This document shows, piece by piece, positions 45,421-55,188 of a stretch of 64,000 nucleotides of DNA. Source of the DNA: Armatimonadota bacterium (GTDB taxonomy: Bacteria; Armatimonadota; Fimbriimonadia; Fimbriimonadales; Fimbriimonadaceae); contig DAIDHV010000004.1 of assembly GCA_027451905.1 (NCBI GenBank), positions 170,588 through 234,587 on the forward strand, written 5' to 3'. The notes beneath the pieces were generated by a model. The model searched no databases. It was not told where the DNA came from and saw only the letters and a list, made by a program, of their open reading frames with translations. Both the position numbers and the translations under genes were made by a program. Every line of letters begins with the position of its first letter. The stretch's first letter is position 1.

Positions 45421-48400
45421 TCAGATGCCGAGGGCAGCTCGATCAGAATCTAGCTTGGCATTTGTTTGCTCCATCGCTTCAATAACAGCCTCGCAAGCAT
45501 TGAGTGACGAGCCAGAGTAGGGCCACGTTAGCTTGCCTCTCGCAAAGTAAGAATTCCGGTTTGTGTGGGCCAGCAAAGAGAAGAAACGCATCGAAGTTTC
45601 TGCCCATTCAAGAAACTCAATTTCAACCTTTCCGCCATCGGCCTGTAGCTTTTCGATGCCAAGAGTTCTGCCTCTAATTCTCAAATTCATAACCAAAAAG
45701 GCATTGTTAACCTCTTTTGGAGATTTGCCGTATCGGTCTGTAACTTCCGCGTGAACATGCGCCAAATCCTGTTCCGTGCGGCAAGACATCATGCGTTGGT
45801 AGTAATAAAGCCTTTGTGCCTGATCCGAAATAAACCATTCAGGAATGAACGCGGGAAGTTCAAGGTCGAATACAGGAAGTGGCTCAAGGCTGGACAGTGA
45901 TTTGGCGGAGCCGTCAACTGGGCTTACCGAGGATTCATCCACTGAATTCTTTAGGATCGCAACCGCTTCGTTGATTAACTGGGAATAAAGCTCAAAACCA
46001 ACTGTGGCCATGACGCCGTGCTGCTTTGCGCCAAGCAATTCTCCTGCTCCTCTGATTTGAAGATCACGAAACGCCAAAGAATAACCAGAACCAAGCGTCG
46101 AAAACTCCTTAAGTGCCTGCAACCTAGCCAGCGCATTTTCAGTCAAGGCTTCCTTCTTGCCGTACAAGAAGTAGGCGTAGGCTTGCCGATCGGAACGTCC
46201 GACTCGGCCTCTTAACTGGTAGAGTTGGGAAAGACCCAGTCGATCTGCATTCTCGACGATTAAGGTGTTGGCGTTGGCAATGTCAATTCCATTTTCGACA
46301 ATTGTCGTGGAGAGAAGAACATCAATTTCGCCCTTGATAAACCCGATCATGATTGGCTCTAGCTCGGCTTCCTTCATCTGACCGTGACCGACTCCAACCT
46401 TGGCATGAGGAACCAAGTTCTTGACTCTTTGGGCAACGTGCCCAATAGAATCAACGCGGTTGTAAACGTAAAAAACCTGACCACCCCTAGCCAGTTCTCT
46501 TAAGATGGCTTCTCTAACAACTTCATCAGAATAAGCCCTTAAGTAAGACCGCACGGGGAGCCTTCCCGGAGGAGGATCGTTGATTAAAGACATCTGGCGG
46601 ATGTCCATAAGGGCCATGCTAAGGGTTCGTGGGATTGGTGTGGCAGAAAGGGTCAGAACATCAACTTCGGCCCGTAATCTTTTAAGCATTTCCTTTTGCT
46701 TAACCCCAAACTTTTGCTCTTCATCAACAACGACTAGGCCAAGGTTCTTGAACTTGATGCCTTTTCCAAGCAAGGCGTGGGTACCAATAAGCACATCAAC
46801 ATGTCCGCTTTCAATTCGGTTATAAATGGCAGCCTTGTCACTGGAAGATCGGAACCGATTGATGATTTCGATCCTGGTGCCAAAAGGGCTCATTCTCTCG
46901 GCAAAGTTTCGATAATGTTGTTCGCTCAAAATTGTGGTCGGACAAAGCACTGCAACCTGCCTGCCGTCTAGGGCGACCTTGAAAGCGGCCCGGATCGCGA
47001 CTTCGGTTTTACCGAATCCAACGTCGCCACACACAAGCCGATCCATCGGATAGCCAACTTCAAGATCACGTTTAACATCCTGGATGGCAAGCATCTGAGC
47101 CTGAGTTTCGACGTAAGGGAAAGTCGACTCCATTTCCTCTTGCCACGGAGTATCAGGTGGAAAGGCTGGCCTGGTTACTGACTTCCTTGTTGCGTAAAGT
47201 TTGACGAGGTCCCTTGCAAACTCTCGGGCCTCGTCTCTAGCTTTTCCCAGGGTTTTTTGCCATTCACCCCCTGTGAGCCTATTCAGTTTAGGATGTTCAT
47301 CGGTAGGATTTAGATACTTTTGAACGCGGTCCAACTGATCGGCAGGCACAAATAGGCGATCAGGAGGGGCATATTCAATGAACAAAAACTCCTTTTTAAT
47401 TCCTTGAATTTCGCGATTAACCAAGCCCCTAAAAATTCCAATGCCATATTGAACGTGAACAATGTAATCGCCCTCTTTGAGGTCAAGCACGGTTGAAATA
47501 GGAGCCCCTTCCATGAACCTGCGCTGAGGAAGTTTGAGGCGAGCGACTCCGAAAAGTTCCGCATCGGTCAAGACGGCAAATTTCGCTTCTGGGCAAACAA
47601 ATCCACCTCCTAGGTTGCCATGGCTTAGGGCTACGACTCCTGGTCTTGATGTTTCAGACAAGGAAACGTTGATCTGTTCAAAAAGGGTCGAAACTCGGCT
47701 TGGCTGATCGGTTGCAGCGATGATTTCGATGTTTTGATCTAGGTAGTTTCGGATCGTTTTGGAGAGAGCTTCTGGCTGACTGCGATACATTTCTAGGGTC
47801 GAAACTGCCACTTCTTTTTTCGGCCAGCCTTGAGCCCACTCTGGCAAGTCATTCATGGCCGTGAACGAAAGAACGTTTGGATGAGCTGCAAAAGCGTGGG
47901 CTGACGCCAAGAAGTCGGTGGAAAGGGTTTTAAGCATCTCTCCTCTTTGCTGCCTAGCGGCAAGCGCCTCTACTAAATCCTGTTCCGCCCGCCCTGCGAT
48001 CACATCGATCTCTAAGGGTTCATCAAGGATCAGCCAATCCTTTTGGTTCAGCAGTTCAACTGCACAGTTAGAGTCAGGATGGATGAATGGGCGGTAAAGA
48101 TCGAGCCGATCAAAATAGGATCCAGCTTCAAAGGATGCCAAATCGTCTTCGATGAGGCTCTTTAGATTCTCAGAAGACTGCTCAGAAAGAAGAGCCGACT
48201 CTTGCTCTAAGGATTCGTGAATCCACTTAGTGATCTCATCTTTTTGGGTTGGGAACAAGGTCTCCCGGCTCGGAGAGAGTTGGAGGGCAGCAACCGTGCC
48301 GATGGAGCGTTGAGTGTTCGGGTCAAAAGTCCTCATCGACTCCACCTGATCCCCAAAAAGCTCAATCCTGACGGGGGTGTTTCTGCCGACGGCAAAGACA

Positions 48401-48933
48401 TCTATGATTCCGCCCCGTCGACTAAAGGATCCCGGGAGCCTCACCGGCTCCTGATGCTCGTACCCAAGCCTGACCAACCTTTTGATGAAGGCGGATTCGT
48501 CGAGAATGTCACCAGGGGCAATTTCAAAGTAAGAGTCTAAAAGGAGCTCTTTTGGTATTGTCCTTTCTAAAGCAGCTGAAGGATTGGTAATAACAAAGCA
48601 GGGGATATCTTCTGCCAGGGCCCGTAAGGCGCCTAGTCGGTCGGAAAGGGCAATATGTTCAGGGACTGCGTCTTCGAACAGGCTGCTGGTGCCACTTGGC
48701 AACATAAAGATGCCATCTGGGTTCATTCCACAAAGAATGAGTTTGGCTTGCCAATGCAAGGCTCGCTCAAAAGTGCCAGTGACGATCAGACCTTTATCAA
48801 AGGACTTGCCAAAAAGAGAGGCAACAAGCGGGGCCCTACACTCTGAAGCGAGGGATTCATAAACAATGGAGTGGTCTGGCCCTTGAATGCCAAGCTTTTC
48901 GGCGAGACCGATCGCCCAGTCTGCCGTTTTCAT
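45421..48933 (-). CDS. mfd: Transcription-repair coupling factor Mfd
   Basis: Mfd removes stalled RNA polymerase at lesions and recruits UvrA. The 1170-residue protein has the UvrB-like N-terminal part (RRGGIIDVFAVGRNTPVRIE), the CarD-like polymerase-interaction domain (about 490-560, LKEGDYIVHVQYGIGIFRG), and RecG-like motor domains (Walker A GDVGFGKTE near 635-642; DEEQKFGVKQKEML near 735; QLRGRVGRSDRQAYAYFLY). The C-terminal TRCF domain closes it. Length is normal. It lies 77 bases after pyrE on the same strand. Confidence 0.97.
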   Translation of the reverse strand: MKTADWAIGLAEKLGIQGPDHSIVYESLASECRAPLVASLFGKSFDKGLIVTGTFERALHWQAKLILCGMNPDGIFMLPSGTSSLFEDAVPEHIALSDRLGALRALAEDIPCFVITNPSAALERTIPKELLLDSYFEIAPGDILDESAFIKRLVRLGYEHQEPVRLPGSFSRRGGIIDVFAVGRNTPVRIELFGDQVESMRTFDPNTQRSIGTVAALQLSPSRETLFPTQKDEITKWIHESLEQESALLSEQSSENLKSLIEDDLASFEAGSYFDRLDLYRPFIHPDSNCAVELLNQKDWLILDEPLEIDVIAGRAEQDLVEALAARQQRGEMLKTLSTDFLASAHAFAAHPNVLSFTAMNDLPEWAQGWPKKEVAVSTLEMYRSQPEALSKTIRNYLDQNIEIIAATDQPSRVSTLFEQINVSLSETSRPGVVALSHGNLGGGFVCPEAKFAVLTDAELFGVARLKLPQRRFMEGAPISTVLDLKEGDYIVHVQYGIGIFRGLVNREIQGIKKEFLFIEYAPPDRLFVPADQLDRVQKYLNPTDEHPKLNRLTGGEWQKTLGKARDEAREFARDLVKLYATRKSVTRPAFPPDTPWQEEMESTFPYVETQAQMLAIQDVKRDLEVGYPMDRLVCGDVGFGKTEVAIRAAFKVALDGRQVAVLCPTTILSEQHYRNFAERMSPFGTRIEIINRFRSSSDKAAIYNRIESGHVDVLIGTHALLGKGIKFKNLGLVVVDEEQKFGVKQKEMLKRLRAEVDVLTLSATPIPRTLSMALMDIRQMSLINDPPPGRLPVRSYLRAYSDEVVREAILRELARGGQVFYVYNRVDSIGHVAQRVKNLVPHAKVGVGHGQMKEAELEPIMIGFIKGEIDVLLSTTIVENGIDIANANTLIVENADRLGLSQLYQLRGRVGRSDRQAYAYFLYGKKEALTENALARLQALKEFSTLGSGYSLAFRDLQIRGAGELLGAKQHGVMATVGFELYSQLINEAVAILKNSVDESSVSPVDGSAKSLSSLEPLPVFDLELPAFIPEWFISDQAQRLYYYQRMMSCRTEQDLAHVHAEVTDRYGKSPKEVNNAFLVMNLRIRGRTLGIEKLQADGGKVEIEFLEWAETSMRFFSLLAHTNRNSYFARGKLTWPYSGSSLNACEAVIEAMEQTNAKLDSDRAALGI

Positions 48934-49010
48934 TGCAACAAGTTTACCGATGGGTCAAGAATTAATTTCATGGAAAAAATGGGCAGTCTATTTGGCGGCA
49001 AGCCAAGAAT

Positions 49011-49580
49011 TTAGGACTTTCTTGTGCCAGGCTTTGTAACTGGCAGCTCGGCAAGCCAATCAGGCAGACTATGTTCTTCATAGGTTTTGGCATCCACCTT
49101 GAAGGCAGAAAACAGGGGCAATGGATCGTCAAATGCTTCGCTGCGGTTGATCAAAACAGCGTAGGCGGTCGGCTTTCCGCCTGCGCTTCTCACCGCGTCG
49201 GCGGATTCCTTTAAGGAAAGACCGGTTGTTAAGACGTCATCAACAACCAAAACCTTTGCCTGAGGCTGGATTGTTGCGTTTCTTCGAAACGTCTTCACCC
49301 CGTTTTCGGTTTCGATATAACGGCTTTCGGTTCCAAGAAGCCTCGCAACCTCAAAAGCAATAATGATTCCGCCAGTTGTGGGGCCTGCAACGTAATCAAT
49401 CTGCCAAGAGCGAAAATGGTTGGCGATTTCTGAACAAAGAGCAGAAAGAACCTTGGGCTGCTCTAAAATTCGAAACTTCTCAAAATAGGTGTCGCTGTGC
49501 TTGCCACTGGTTAATTTAAAGTGACCCTTGAGAATCGCACCGGATTCTTCCAGCACCTTTTGCAAATCAACTGAGCTCAA
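49011..49580 (-). CDS. pyrE: Orotate phosphoribosyltransferase
   Basis: PyrE forms orotidine monophosphate from orotate and PRPP. 189 residues. The family markers are GAILKGHFKLTSGKHSDTYFE near the start and the PRPP loop VLVVDDVLTTGLSLKE. The gap from panD is 40 bases. Other pyrimidine genes are not adjacent. The gene order ccmE-ccmF-panD-pyrE on one strand is a mixed operon. Confidence 0.96.
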   Translation of the reverse strand: MSSVDLQKVLEESGAILKGHFKLTSGKHSDTYFEKFRILEQPKVLSALCSEIANHFRSWQIDYVAGPTTGGIIIAFEVARLLGTESRYIETENGVKTFRRNATIQPQAKVLVVDDVLTTGLSLKESADAVRSAGGKPTAYAVLINRSEAFDDPLPLFSAFKVDAKTYEEHSLPDWLAELPVTKPGTRKS

Positions 49581-49620
49581 GAGATCAAGCCCTTATTGGG
49601 AGGAGTCGGCAGGAAGACGG

Positions 49621-50007
49621 TCATGAACCTAGTTTGGGTAGTCCCTGCGCGGCTGCACAAAATGGATCCATCTGTCGAATAATCTGGTTTTTCTCGTTCA
49701 GCAAAAAGACCTTGGGCTCAATGGCTTCATCTGCCAAATCAAAGGCTGCAATCACAACTCTATCGCCGGGGCTGAAAAAGTGGGCAGCCCCGCCGTTAAG
49801 ACCGATCGCGCCAGCCGGTCCTCGAAAAGCATAGGTCGTGATTCGGCTCGTGGAATCCACCGCCCACACATGAACCAGTTCTCCATCAAAAAGCCCGAGT
49901 GCATCCATCAATTCGTGACCAATTTCGATGCTGCCAACATACTCGGGGTTGGCATAAGTCACCCTAGCATGATGGAGCTTGGCTTTAAGCAATTGACGAA
50001 GTCTCAT
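49621..50007 (-). CDS. panD: Aspartate 1-decarboxylase
   Basis: PanD makes beta-alanine for pantothenate and coenzyme A. The pro-enzyme cleaves itself between Gly25 and Ser26 in YVGSIEIG, producing the pyruvoyl group. Further family blocks are KLHHARVTYANPEY and YAFRGPAGAIGLNGGAAHFF. Length of 128 residues is normal. The start overlaps the ccmF stop by four bases (ATGA), so it is translated together with ccmF. Confidence 0.97.
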   Translation of the reverse strand: MRLRQLLKAKLHHARVTYANPEYVGSIEIGHELMDALGLFDGELVHVWAVDSTSRITTYAFRGPAGAIGLNGGAAHFFSPGDRVVIAAFDLADEAIEPKVFLLNEKNQIIRQMDPFCAAAQGLPKLGS

Positions 50008-52418
50008 ACACCGGTCCCTACGAGTATTTTGGCTTGATCTGCACCAGGGTCTAGGTCTTCCTCAACAGGAAGTTTCAATTTTGGTTTTTTCTGCTTCGGA
50101 ATGCGACGGTAAAACGCGGCAATGAGTCCACCCAAGAAGGTCAGCACCGCCCCGATCCAAACCAAAATCACCATAGGCTTGTAGAAAAGGTCAATAGGAT
50201 AGATGGGGGCTGCAAAATGAACCTGAAGGTCAGCTGCATTATTTTGAGGATTGATGCCTTCGAGGCTGATGGAGAGATCTTTGCCAATCAAGGAAAATGT
50301 GGGCGAATCTTGACCAATTGTAATAGAAGGGTGAACTTCGTAGGTATGCCAATCCTTGTTGCCGTCAAGGTACCGTACGGTGGCATCGGCAACAAATCGA
50401 GTACCGGCAGAAGCAGGCGGCCCAATCATTTGGAATCCGTGATAAGTGACTTGGATATCCTTTTGACCAGGGTCTATTGTCTGTCCAGGTAAGAAGGAGA
50501 CCGGTTGGGGCCAAACATCAAATTGAGGGGCAAAAAGGGTGAAGTAGATATCGTAAAAGGGGAAGTGCTGAAGGTGGGGCCAAAGCTGAGGAGTCGGCTT
50601 TCCATTATCGTCTCGGACGTAATAAAGGCCCGGACGAGCCGTGAACGAGTTGCTGGCCCCGGTCAGTCGGAAGAGAACCTTGTTGTCCCGATTCAGAAGT
50701 CCAAACTGCTCAGGGTGAGACATCCCTACATAGGAAATCTTATATCCTAACGCGGAGACGGTATCTCCTTCCTCTAACAAAATGGACTGCTTTTCTTGGA
50801 ATGCGGTCGAAATAATCAATCCTGCCATGAGAGTTGCAATTCCAATGTGAGCAATGAATCCGCCTAAAGAGACGGGCGATCTTTGCACCGATTCTGCCAT
50901 GCGCCATATATTGGAAATCGCAACAAACGCGCAGAGGGTTAAGAGGAATGTGGCCCATGGAATCACGGGGACCTGAAGATGCAAGGGAAAGCTGATTGTG
51001 CCCGGTGAAGCAGGATTGTAAACAATAAGATGGCAGGCAAGCACGATAAATCCGGCCGCGCCCAAAGATAAGGCGAGAACATTGCCAAGCCTAGCGAGGA
51101 GTGCCTTTGCCGACATTGTTCGCCAACTTACAAATGGGGCAACTCCCATCGCAATGAGGATGGGAATGAAAAACCAAACGATGACTTCGTTGTAGTTGTG
51201 AGGACCTACAACCTTCGGGTTGCGGTGCATAAGGTCCAAGATAAAAGGAACGCTCATGCCAATAGCGGTTGCTGATGCCAGGGCTCCAAGAAATATGACG
51301 CCAAGCCCATAAACTCTTTGCCTATCAAGGGGATTTAATTCAATCTTAGGCTCAATTTCTCGGGCCAGCTTTCTTCCCCGGAAAGAGTAGATTGAGAAGT
51401 AAGTGATGGTGCCAGCCAGTACAAATCCAGCTAAAATCCAAAGCGCGACATGGGTCATTTGAGCAAAGGAATGGACGCTGGCATTGGCTAGAAATCCGGA
51501 CCGAGTTAGGAAAGTGCCATAGCAGAAGATAAAGAAGGGTAGGCCTGCAAGGATCAGATTCGGGCCAAACCATTGCTTTTTGGCAGATTGAACAATGAGG
51601 CCATGGATAAGAGCAAGTTCAAATATCCAGGGTACAAAGCTAACGTTTTCAACGGGATCCCAAGCCCAAAATCCGCCCCATCCCAATGTTTCGTAGGCCC
51701 AAAATCCGCCAAAGCAAAGCCCCAAGCCTAAAATCGAAGCGGAAAGGATGGCCCATGGTCTGAGCCTTCTACCAAAGTCTGATAAGTCCTTGGTCATCAT
51801 AGCCGAGAATCCGTAGGCAGCGGCGACGATCAAAGAGCCAAAACCAGAAAAGATCGTGGGAGGATGAATGACAACCCAGTAATTCTGTAGCGAAGGAGTA
51901 AGTCCTGCCCCCACTGGAGGCACAACAAATTTTCCGCTAATTGCGGTGATCGCATAAGGAGTCTCATAAGCAAGGATTCCGGCAAGGGATGCCAGAAAGA
52001 CACTGCAAAAAATGGTGAAATAGCGTCTGTACTGACCGGAGCCTAGTGATGCTAGGCTTGCAAAAAGAGAAGAGGTGCATGCCCACAGCAAAAAGCTACC
52101 TTGCTGTCCAGACCAGATTCCTGCGATCTTGTATCGAAGACTGGTACTGGCATCTCCGTGCTGAAACACATAGTTGTATTCAAATTGGTTGTGGACAAAT
52201 AAAGAGCCAAGGCAAAAAATGGCACCAAAAAAGGAAAATGTTCCTATAAAAAACGAAGCCTTTCCGATCTGGGAAAGCAAAGGATGCTTAGAGGCATAGA
52301 TCCAAGATAGGGCGGATGCCAAAAAACTGATAAGGGCAACCCAGATAAATATTCTTCCCGCATCGCCTGTAAAGAGTGCCCAACTTGGAACTGGCGGCCA
52401 ATGGTGAGGAGAATCCAT
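50004..52418 (-). CDS. ccmF: Heme lyase CcmF, cytochrome c maturation
   Basis: CcmF transfers heme from CcmE to apocytochrome c in System I. 804 residues with about 14 membrane segments. The WWD-type heme-handling motif GWGGFWAWDPVENVSFVPW is at about 246-264, and conserved His positions (VIHPPTIF, and a TRSGFLANASVHSF segment) are present. A large soluble domain (about 545-755) lies near the C-terminus before the last membrane helix. It follows ccmE by one base and overlaps panD. Confidence 0.96.
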   Translation of the reverse strand: MDSPHHWPPVPSWALFTGDAGRIFIWVALISFLASALSWIYASKHPLLSQIGKASFFIGTFSFFGAIFCLGSLFVHNQFEYNYVFQHGDASTSLRYKIAGIWSGQQGSFLLWACTSSLFASLASLGSGQYRRYFTIFCSVFLASLAGILAYETPYAITAISGKFVVPPVGAGLTPSLQNYWVVIHPPTIFSGFGSLIVAAAYGFSAMMTKDLSDFGRRLRPWAILSASILGLGLCFGGFWAYETLGWGGFWAWDPVENVSFVPWIFELALIHGLIVQSAKKQWFGPNLILAGLPFFIFCYGTFLTRSGFLANASVHSFAQMTHVALWILAGFVLAGTITYFSIYSFRGRKLAREIEPKIELNPLDRQRVYGLGVIFLGALASATAIGMSVPFILDLMHRNPKVVGPHNYNEVIVWFFIPILIAMGVAPFVSWRTMSAKALLARLGNVLALSLGAAGFIVLACHLIVYNPASPGTISFPLHLQVPVIPWATFLLTLCAFVAISNIWRMAESVQRSPVSLGGFIAHIGIATLMAGLIISTAFQEKQSILLEEGDTVSALGYKISYVGMSHPEQFGLLNRDNKVLFRLTGASNSFTARPGLYYVRDDNGKPTPQLWPHLQHFPFYDIYFTLFAPQFDVWPQPVSFLPGQTIDPGQKDIQVTYHGFQMIGPPASAGTRFVADATVRYLDGNKDWHTYEVHPSITIGQDSPTFSLIGKDLSISLEGINPQNNAADLQVHFAAPIYPIDLFYKPMVILVWIGAVLTFLGGLIAAFYRRIPKQKKPKLKLPVEEDLDPGADQAKILVGTGV

Positions 52419-52419
52419 T

Positions 52420-52839
52420 TTAGTAAGTTGATCCGCCTTTTTTCAGAAGTGAGGCGGCACCTTGATTGTCGTCGTATTTACTGGGGCATTTCACAAGTAA
52501 TTGGTGGGCCATAAAAACTCCGTTTTCGCAGCCACCAATTGCAACCACTTGTTTGGCGTCGTTGATATTGGCAACCGCTTGCCCCTTGTAATCAACCGGC
52601 AGAGTATTGCCTTGGGCATCTTTCATCGTAAAAAGGATTTCTCTTGGTGACGATTCTTGAATGGTTGATTGCACAAGAGAGCCAGCCACATGAAGAGAAT
52701 GGCCCTTGGTAGTTTTAGCCTGAGGAATTGTGACGTATGGGCTTGCGGTTTGAATAAACACAAATCCAATGGCACATAAGGCACCCACTGTGACGAGACC
52801 GGTGACGATCGCGCCATACTGTCTTTTCCCCTGCATCAT
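52420..52839 (-). CDS. ccmE: Heme chaperone CcmE with CxxxY motif
   Basis: CcmE carries heme covalently in the periplasm and delivers it to CcmF. 139 residues: one N-terminal membrane anchor (about 10-30) and an OB-fold domain with HVAGSLVQ and VDYKGQA blocks. The heme-binding motif reads LLVKCPSKYD, so Cys118 replaces the usual histidine, giving CxxxY instead of HxxxY. The CxxxY form is known from Desulfovibrio and archaea. A second ATG three bases in could be the start. Divergent from guaA. Confidence 0.94.
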   Translation of the reverse strand: MMQGKRQYGAIVTGLVTVGALCAIGFVFIQTASPYVTIPQAKTTKGHSLHVAGSLVQSTIQESSPREILFTMKDAQGNTLPVDYKGQAVANINDAKQVVAIGGCENGVFMAHQLLVKCPSKYDDNQGAASLLKKGGSTY

Positions 52840-52937
52840 CTATAAGTGTGAACGATTTTGAACCGAATTTAATCTCCAAATCCGCTTGTGTTGAGTGATT
52901 TTTTAGGTTTTTTCTGCCTGAAAAGTCTTTTTGGGCT

Positions 52938-52954
52938 GAATCTCGCATAGATTC
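52938..52954. promoter_or_regulatory. Short inverted repeat upstream of guaA
   Basis: GAATCT and AGATTC (52938-52943 and 52949-52954) flank five bases in the 171-base gap between ccmE and guaA, about 57 bases before the guaA start. It could be an operator, but no known repressor consensus is recognised. Confidence 0.3.
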
Positions 52955-53010
52955 GCTATGGTAAAGAGTGCGATCCAATTCCAAGAAAGAGGTGATAGGT
53001 AAAATACGGT

Positions 53011-54534
53011 ATGACTCAATCGCCGGTAGGCGTTATTCAGTTTGGCAGCCAATTCAGCCAGCTCATAGTTCGAAAGATAAGGGAACTGGGCGTGTATGCA
53101 GAATTAGTGGAGTGGGAACAGGCTGCAGCTTGGATTCATAAAAATTCGCCTCCTGCCATCGTTTTAAGTGGTGGTCCCAAGTCTGTCAACCAAGAAAAAC
53201 CACCTCAGATCGACTTTGATTTACTGAAGGGGCTTCCCATTTTAGGGGTTTGCTATGGAATGCAGCTCATTGCCCAGCAGTTTGGTGGGGAAGTTGAAGC
53301 AGGCACGGCTGGTGAATTTGGAGTTGCAGAATTTGAGCCAATTGGCAGTAGCCTTGTCAGCGGGCTCAAAAGCAAGCAAGTTCTTATGAGTCATGGAGAC
53401 CATGTTGTCAAAGCGCCCCCTGGCTTTGTGGTCACCGCCAGAACTGAAGATTGTTCCATTGCGGCAATGGAAAACTCAAATTCCAAAATGTACGGATTGC
53501 AATGGCACCCCGAAGTTGCTCATACGATCGAAGGCAAAGAGATTTTGAAACGGTTTCTGTTTAACAAAGCTGGGCTGGAAGTCAATTGGACTTCAGAAGG
53601 ATTTGTGGAGTCTCAAGTCAAGGCGATTCAAGAAAAGGCTGGTGATCAGAAAGTGTTGTGCGCGGTCAGTGGAGGAGTTGATTCGACAGTGATGGCAGCC
53701 TTGTTTGATCGCGCCATCGGAAGCCATGCCATTTTTGTTTTTGTAGATTCTGGTCTGCTGCGCAAGAATGAAAGTCAAGAAGTCGCAAGGACGTATCAAG
53801 AGATTCTCAAGGTGAAGCTAAACACGGTCAATGCTTCCAACCAGTACTTCCAAGCGCTCAAAGGCGTCACCGAGCCAGAGCTAAAAAGAAAGGCCATCGG
53901 CCTAGAATTTGTTAAAGTCTTCCAAACCGAATCTATGCCTTGGTCCGATTGCCGATTTTTGGCGCAAGGGACCCTCTATCCTGACGTCATTGAATCCGGT
54001 TCTTCCTCTGCAAGCAAAATTAAGAGCCATCACAATGTTGGGGGCTTGCCAGAGTCATTAAAACTGCCGCTGATTGAGCCTTTTCGATACTTGTTCAAAG
54101 ACGAAGTCCGCTCGGTGGGCAGAGTGTTGGGACTTCCAGAGAACATTGTCAACCGCGAGCCTTTCCCTGGCCCTGGTCTATCGATTAGAATCCTTGGAGA
54201 AGTGACTAAAGAAAGAGTGGCGATCCTTCAAGAAGTGGATGCCATCTACCGGTCTGAACTCAAAGAACGGGGCTTTTCAAAAATGATCTGGCAAAGCTAT
54301 GCGGCCTTGCTGAATGCAAAGACGGTAGGAGTTCAGGGTGATGAAAGAACATATCTTGAGTCTGTAGCCCTAAGGGCGGTGGAAAGCACGGATGGCATGA
54401 CCGCAACTCCGGTGGCGTTGCCAATTTCTGATTTAATAGATATTTCTCAAAGGATCACAAATCAGGTGAGGGGAGTCAATCGCGTTTTTTATGACATTAG
54501 TGGCAAACCTCCCGCCACGATCGAGTTAGAGTAG
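53011..54534 (+). CDS. guaA: GMP synthase (glutamine-hydrolysing)
   Basis: GuaA converts XMP to GMP. 507 residues: a class I glutaminase domain with nucleophile Cys81 (GVCYGMQLIAQ) and LQWHPEVAHT, then the ATP pyrophosphatase domain with PP-loop SGGVDSTVMAALFD near 220, and the C-terminal dimerisation domain with PFPGPGLSIRILGEVT. Family blocks are all intact. It is followed within six bases by hpt. Confidence 0.97.
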   Translation: MTQSPVGVIQFGSQFSQLIVRKIRELGVYAELVEWEQAAAWIHKNSPPAIVLSGGPKSVNQEKPPQIDFDLLKGLPILGVCYGMQLIAQQFGGEVEAGTAGEFGVAEFEPIGSSLVSGLKSKQVLMSHGDHVVKAPPGFVVTARTEDCSIAAMENSNSKMYGLQWHPEVAHTIEGKEILKRFLFNKAGLEVNWTSEGFVESQVKAIQEKAGDQKVLCAVSGGVDSTVMAALFDRAIGSHAIFVFVDSGLLRKNESQEVARTYQEILKVKLNTVNASNQYFQALKGVTEPELKRKAIGLEFVKVFQTESMPWSDCRFLAQGTLYPDVIESGSSSASKIKSHHNVGGLPESLKLPLIEPFRYLFKDEVRSVGRVLGLPENIVNREPFPGPGLSIRILGEVTKERVAILQEVDAIYRSELKERGFSKMIWQSYAALLNAKTVGVQGDERTYLESVALRAVESTDGMTATPVALPISDLIDISQRITNQVRGVNRVFYDISGKPPATIELE

Positions 54535-54539
54535 AAGAC

Positions 54540-55103
54540 TTGACAAAGGCGGTGATGACAATGGCGGATCATGTTTTGGACGTCCTCATTTCAGAAAATG
54601 AGATCAAGCTAAGAACGGCAGAACTTGCTCAGCAGATCCTGGCTTCTTACCAAGGGCAAGACCTAATCCTAGTGGGGATTCTGAAGGGAAGTTTGTACTT
54701 CTTGGCGGATTTGTCTCGGCATTTTCCACCCAGCATCGAAATAGATTTTATTCAGGTTTCAAGCTACAGGGGAGGAAAATCAAGCACTGGAGTCGTCCAA
54801 ATACGGAAAGATTTGGATATTAACATAGAGGGCAGAGACGTTTTAATTGTTGAGGACGTCGTTGATACAGGAACAACTCTTTTGCACTTGCTAGAGCTGC
54901 TCCAAACTCGAAGGCCAAATTCGATTAAAGTCGCAACTCTGCTTAGCAAACGGCAGGCAAAAAACGTTGACATCAACGTTGACTTTGTTGGGTTTGAAAT
55001 TGAAGATGAATTTGTGGTAGGATATGGATTAGATTTTGGCGAACGCTATCGCAGTTTGCCCTTCATCTCAATTCTTCGCAATTTACCTTCTGCGTCCGAA
55101 TAG
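54540..55103 (+). CDS. hpt: Hypoxanthine phosphoribosyltransferase
   Basis: Hpt salvages hypoxanthine and guanine with PRPP. 187 residues. The PRPP loop VLIVEDVVDTGTTL is clear, with LVGILKGSLYFLADL and the C-terminal VDFVGFEIEDEFVVGYGLD. The start is a TTG at 54540; ATGs at 54555 and 54561 are alternatives. It lies five bases behind guaA, so both purine genes are co-transcribed. Confidence 0.95.
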   Translation: MTKAVMTMADHVLDVLISENEIKLRTAELAQQILASYQGQDLILVGILKGSLYFLADLSRHFPPSIEIDFIQVSSYRGGKSSTGVVQIRKDLDINIEGRDVLIVEDVVDTGTTLLHLLELLQTRRPNSIKVATLLSKRQAKNVDINVDFVGFEIEDEFVVGYGLDFGERYRSLPFISILRNLPSASE

Positions 55104-55188
55104 GCTCGCATCGGTTTCCAGATTCAAGTCTCTTTGTTCTGAAATTGAAATTCCTGACCAATTACCAATATCTCGGTCTTAAAACTCC

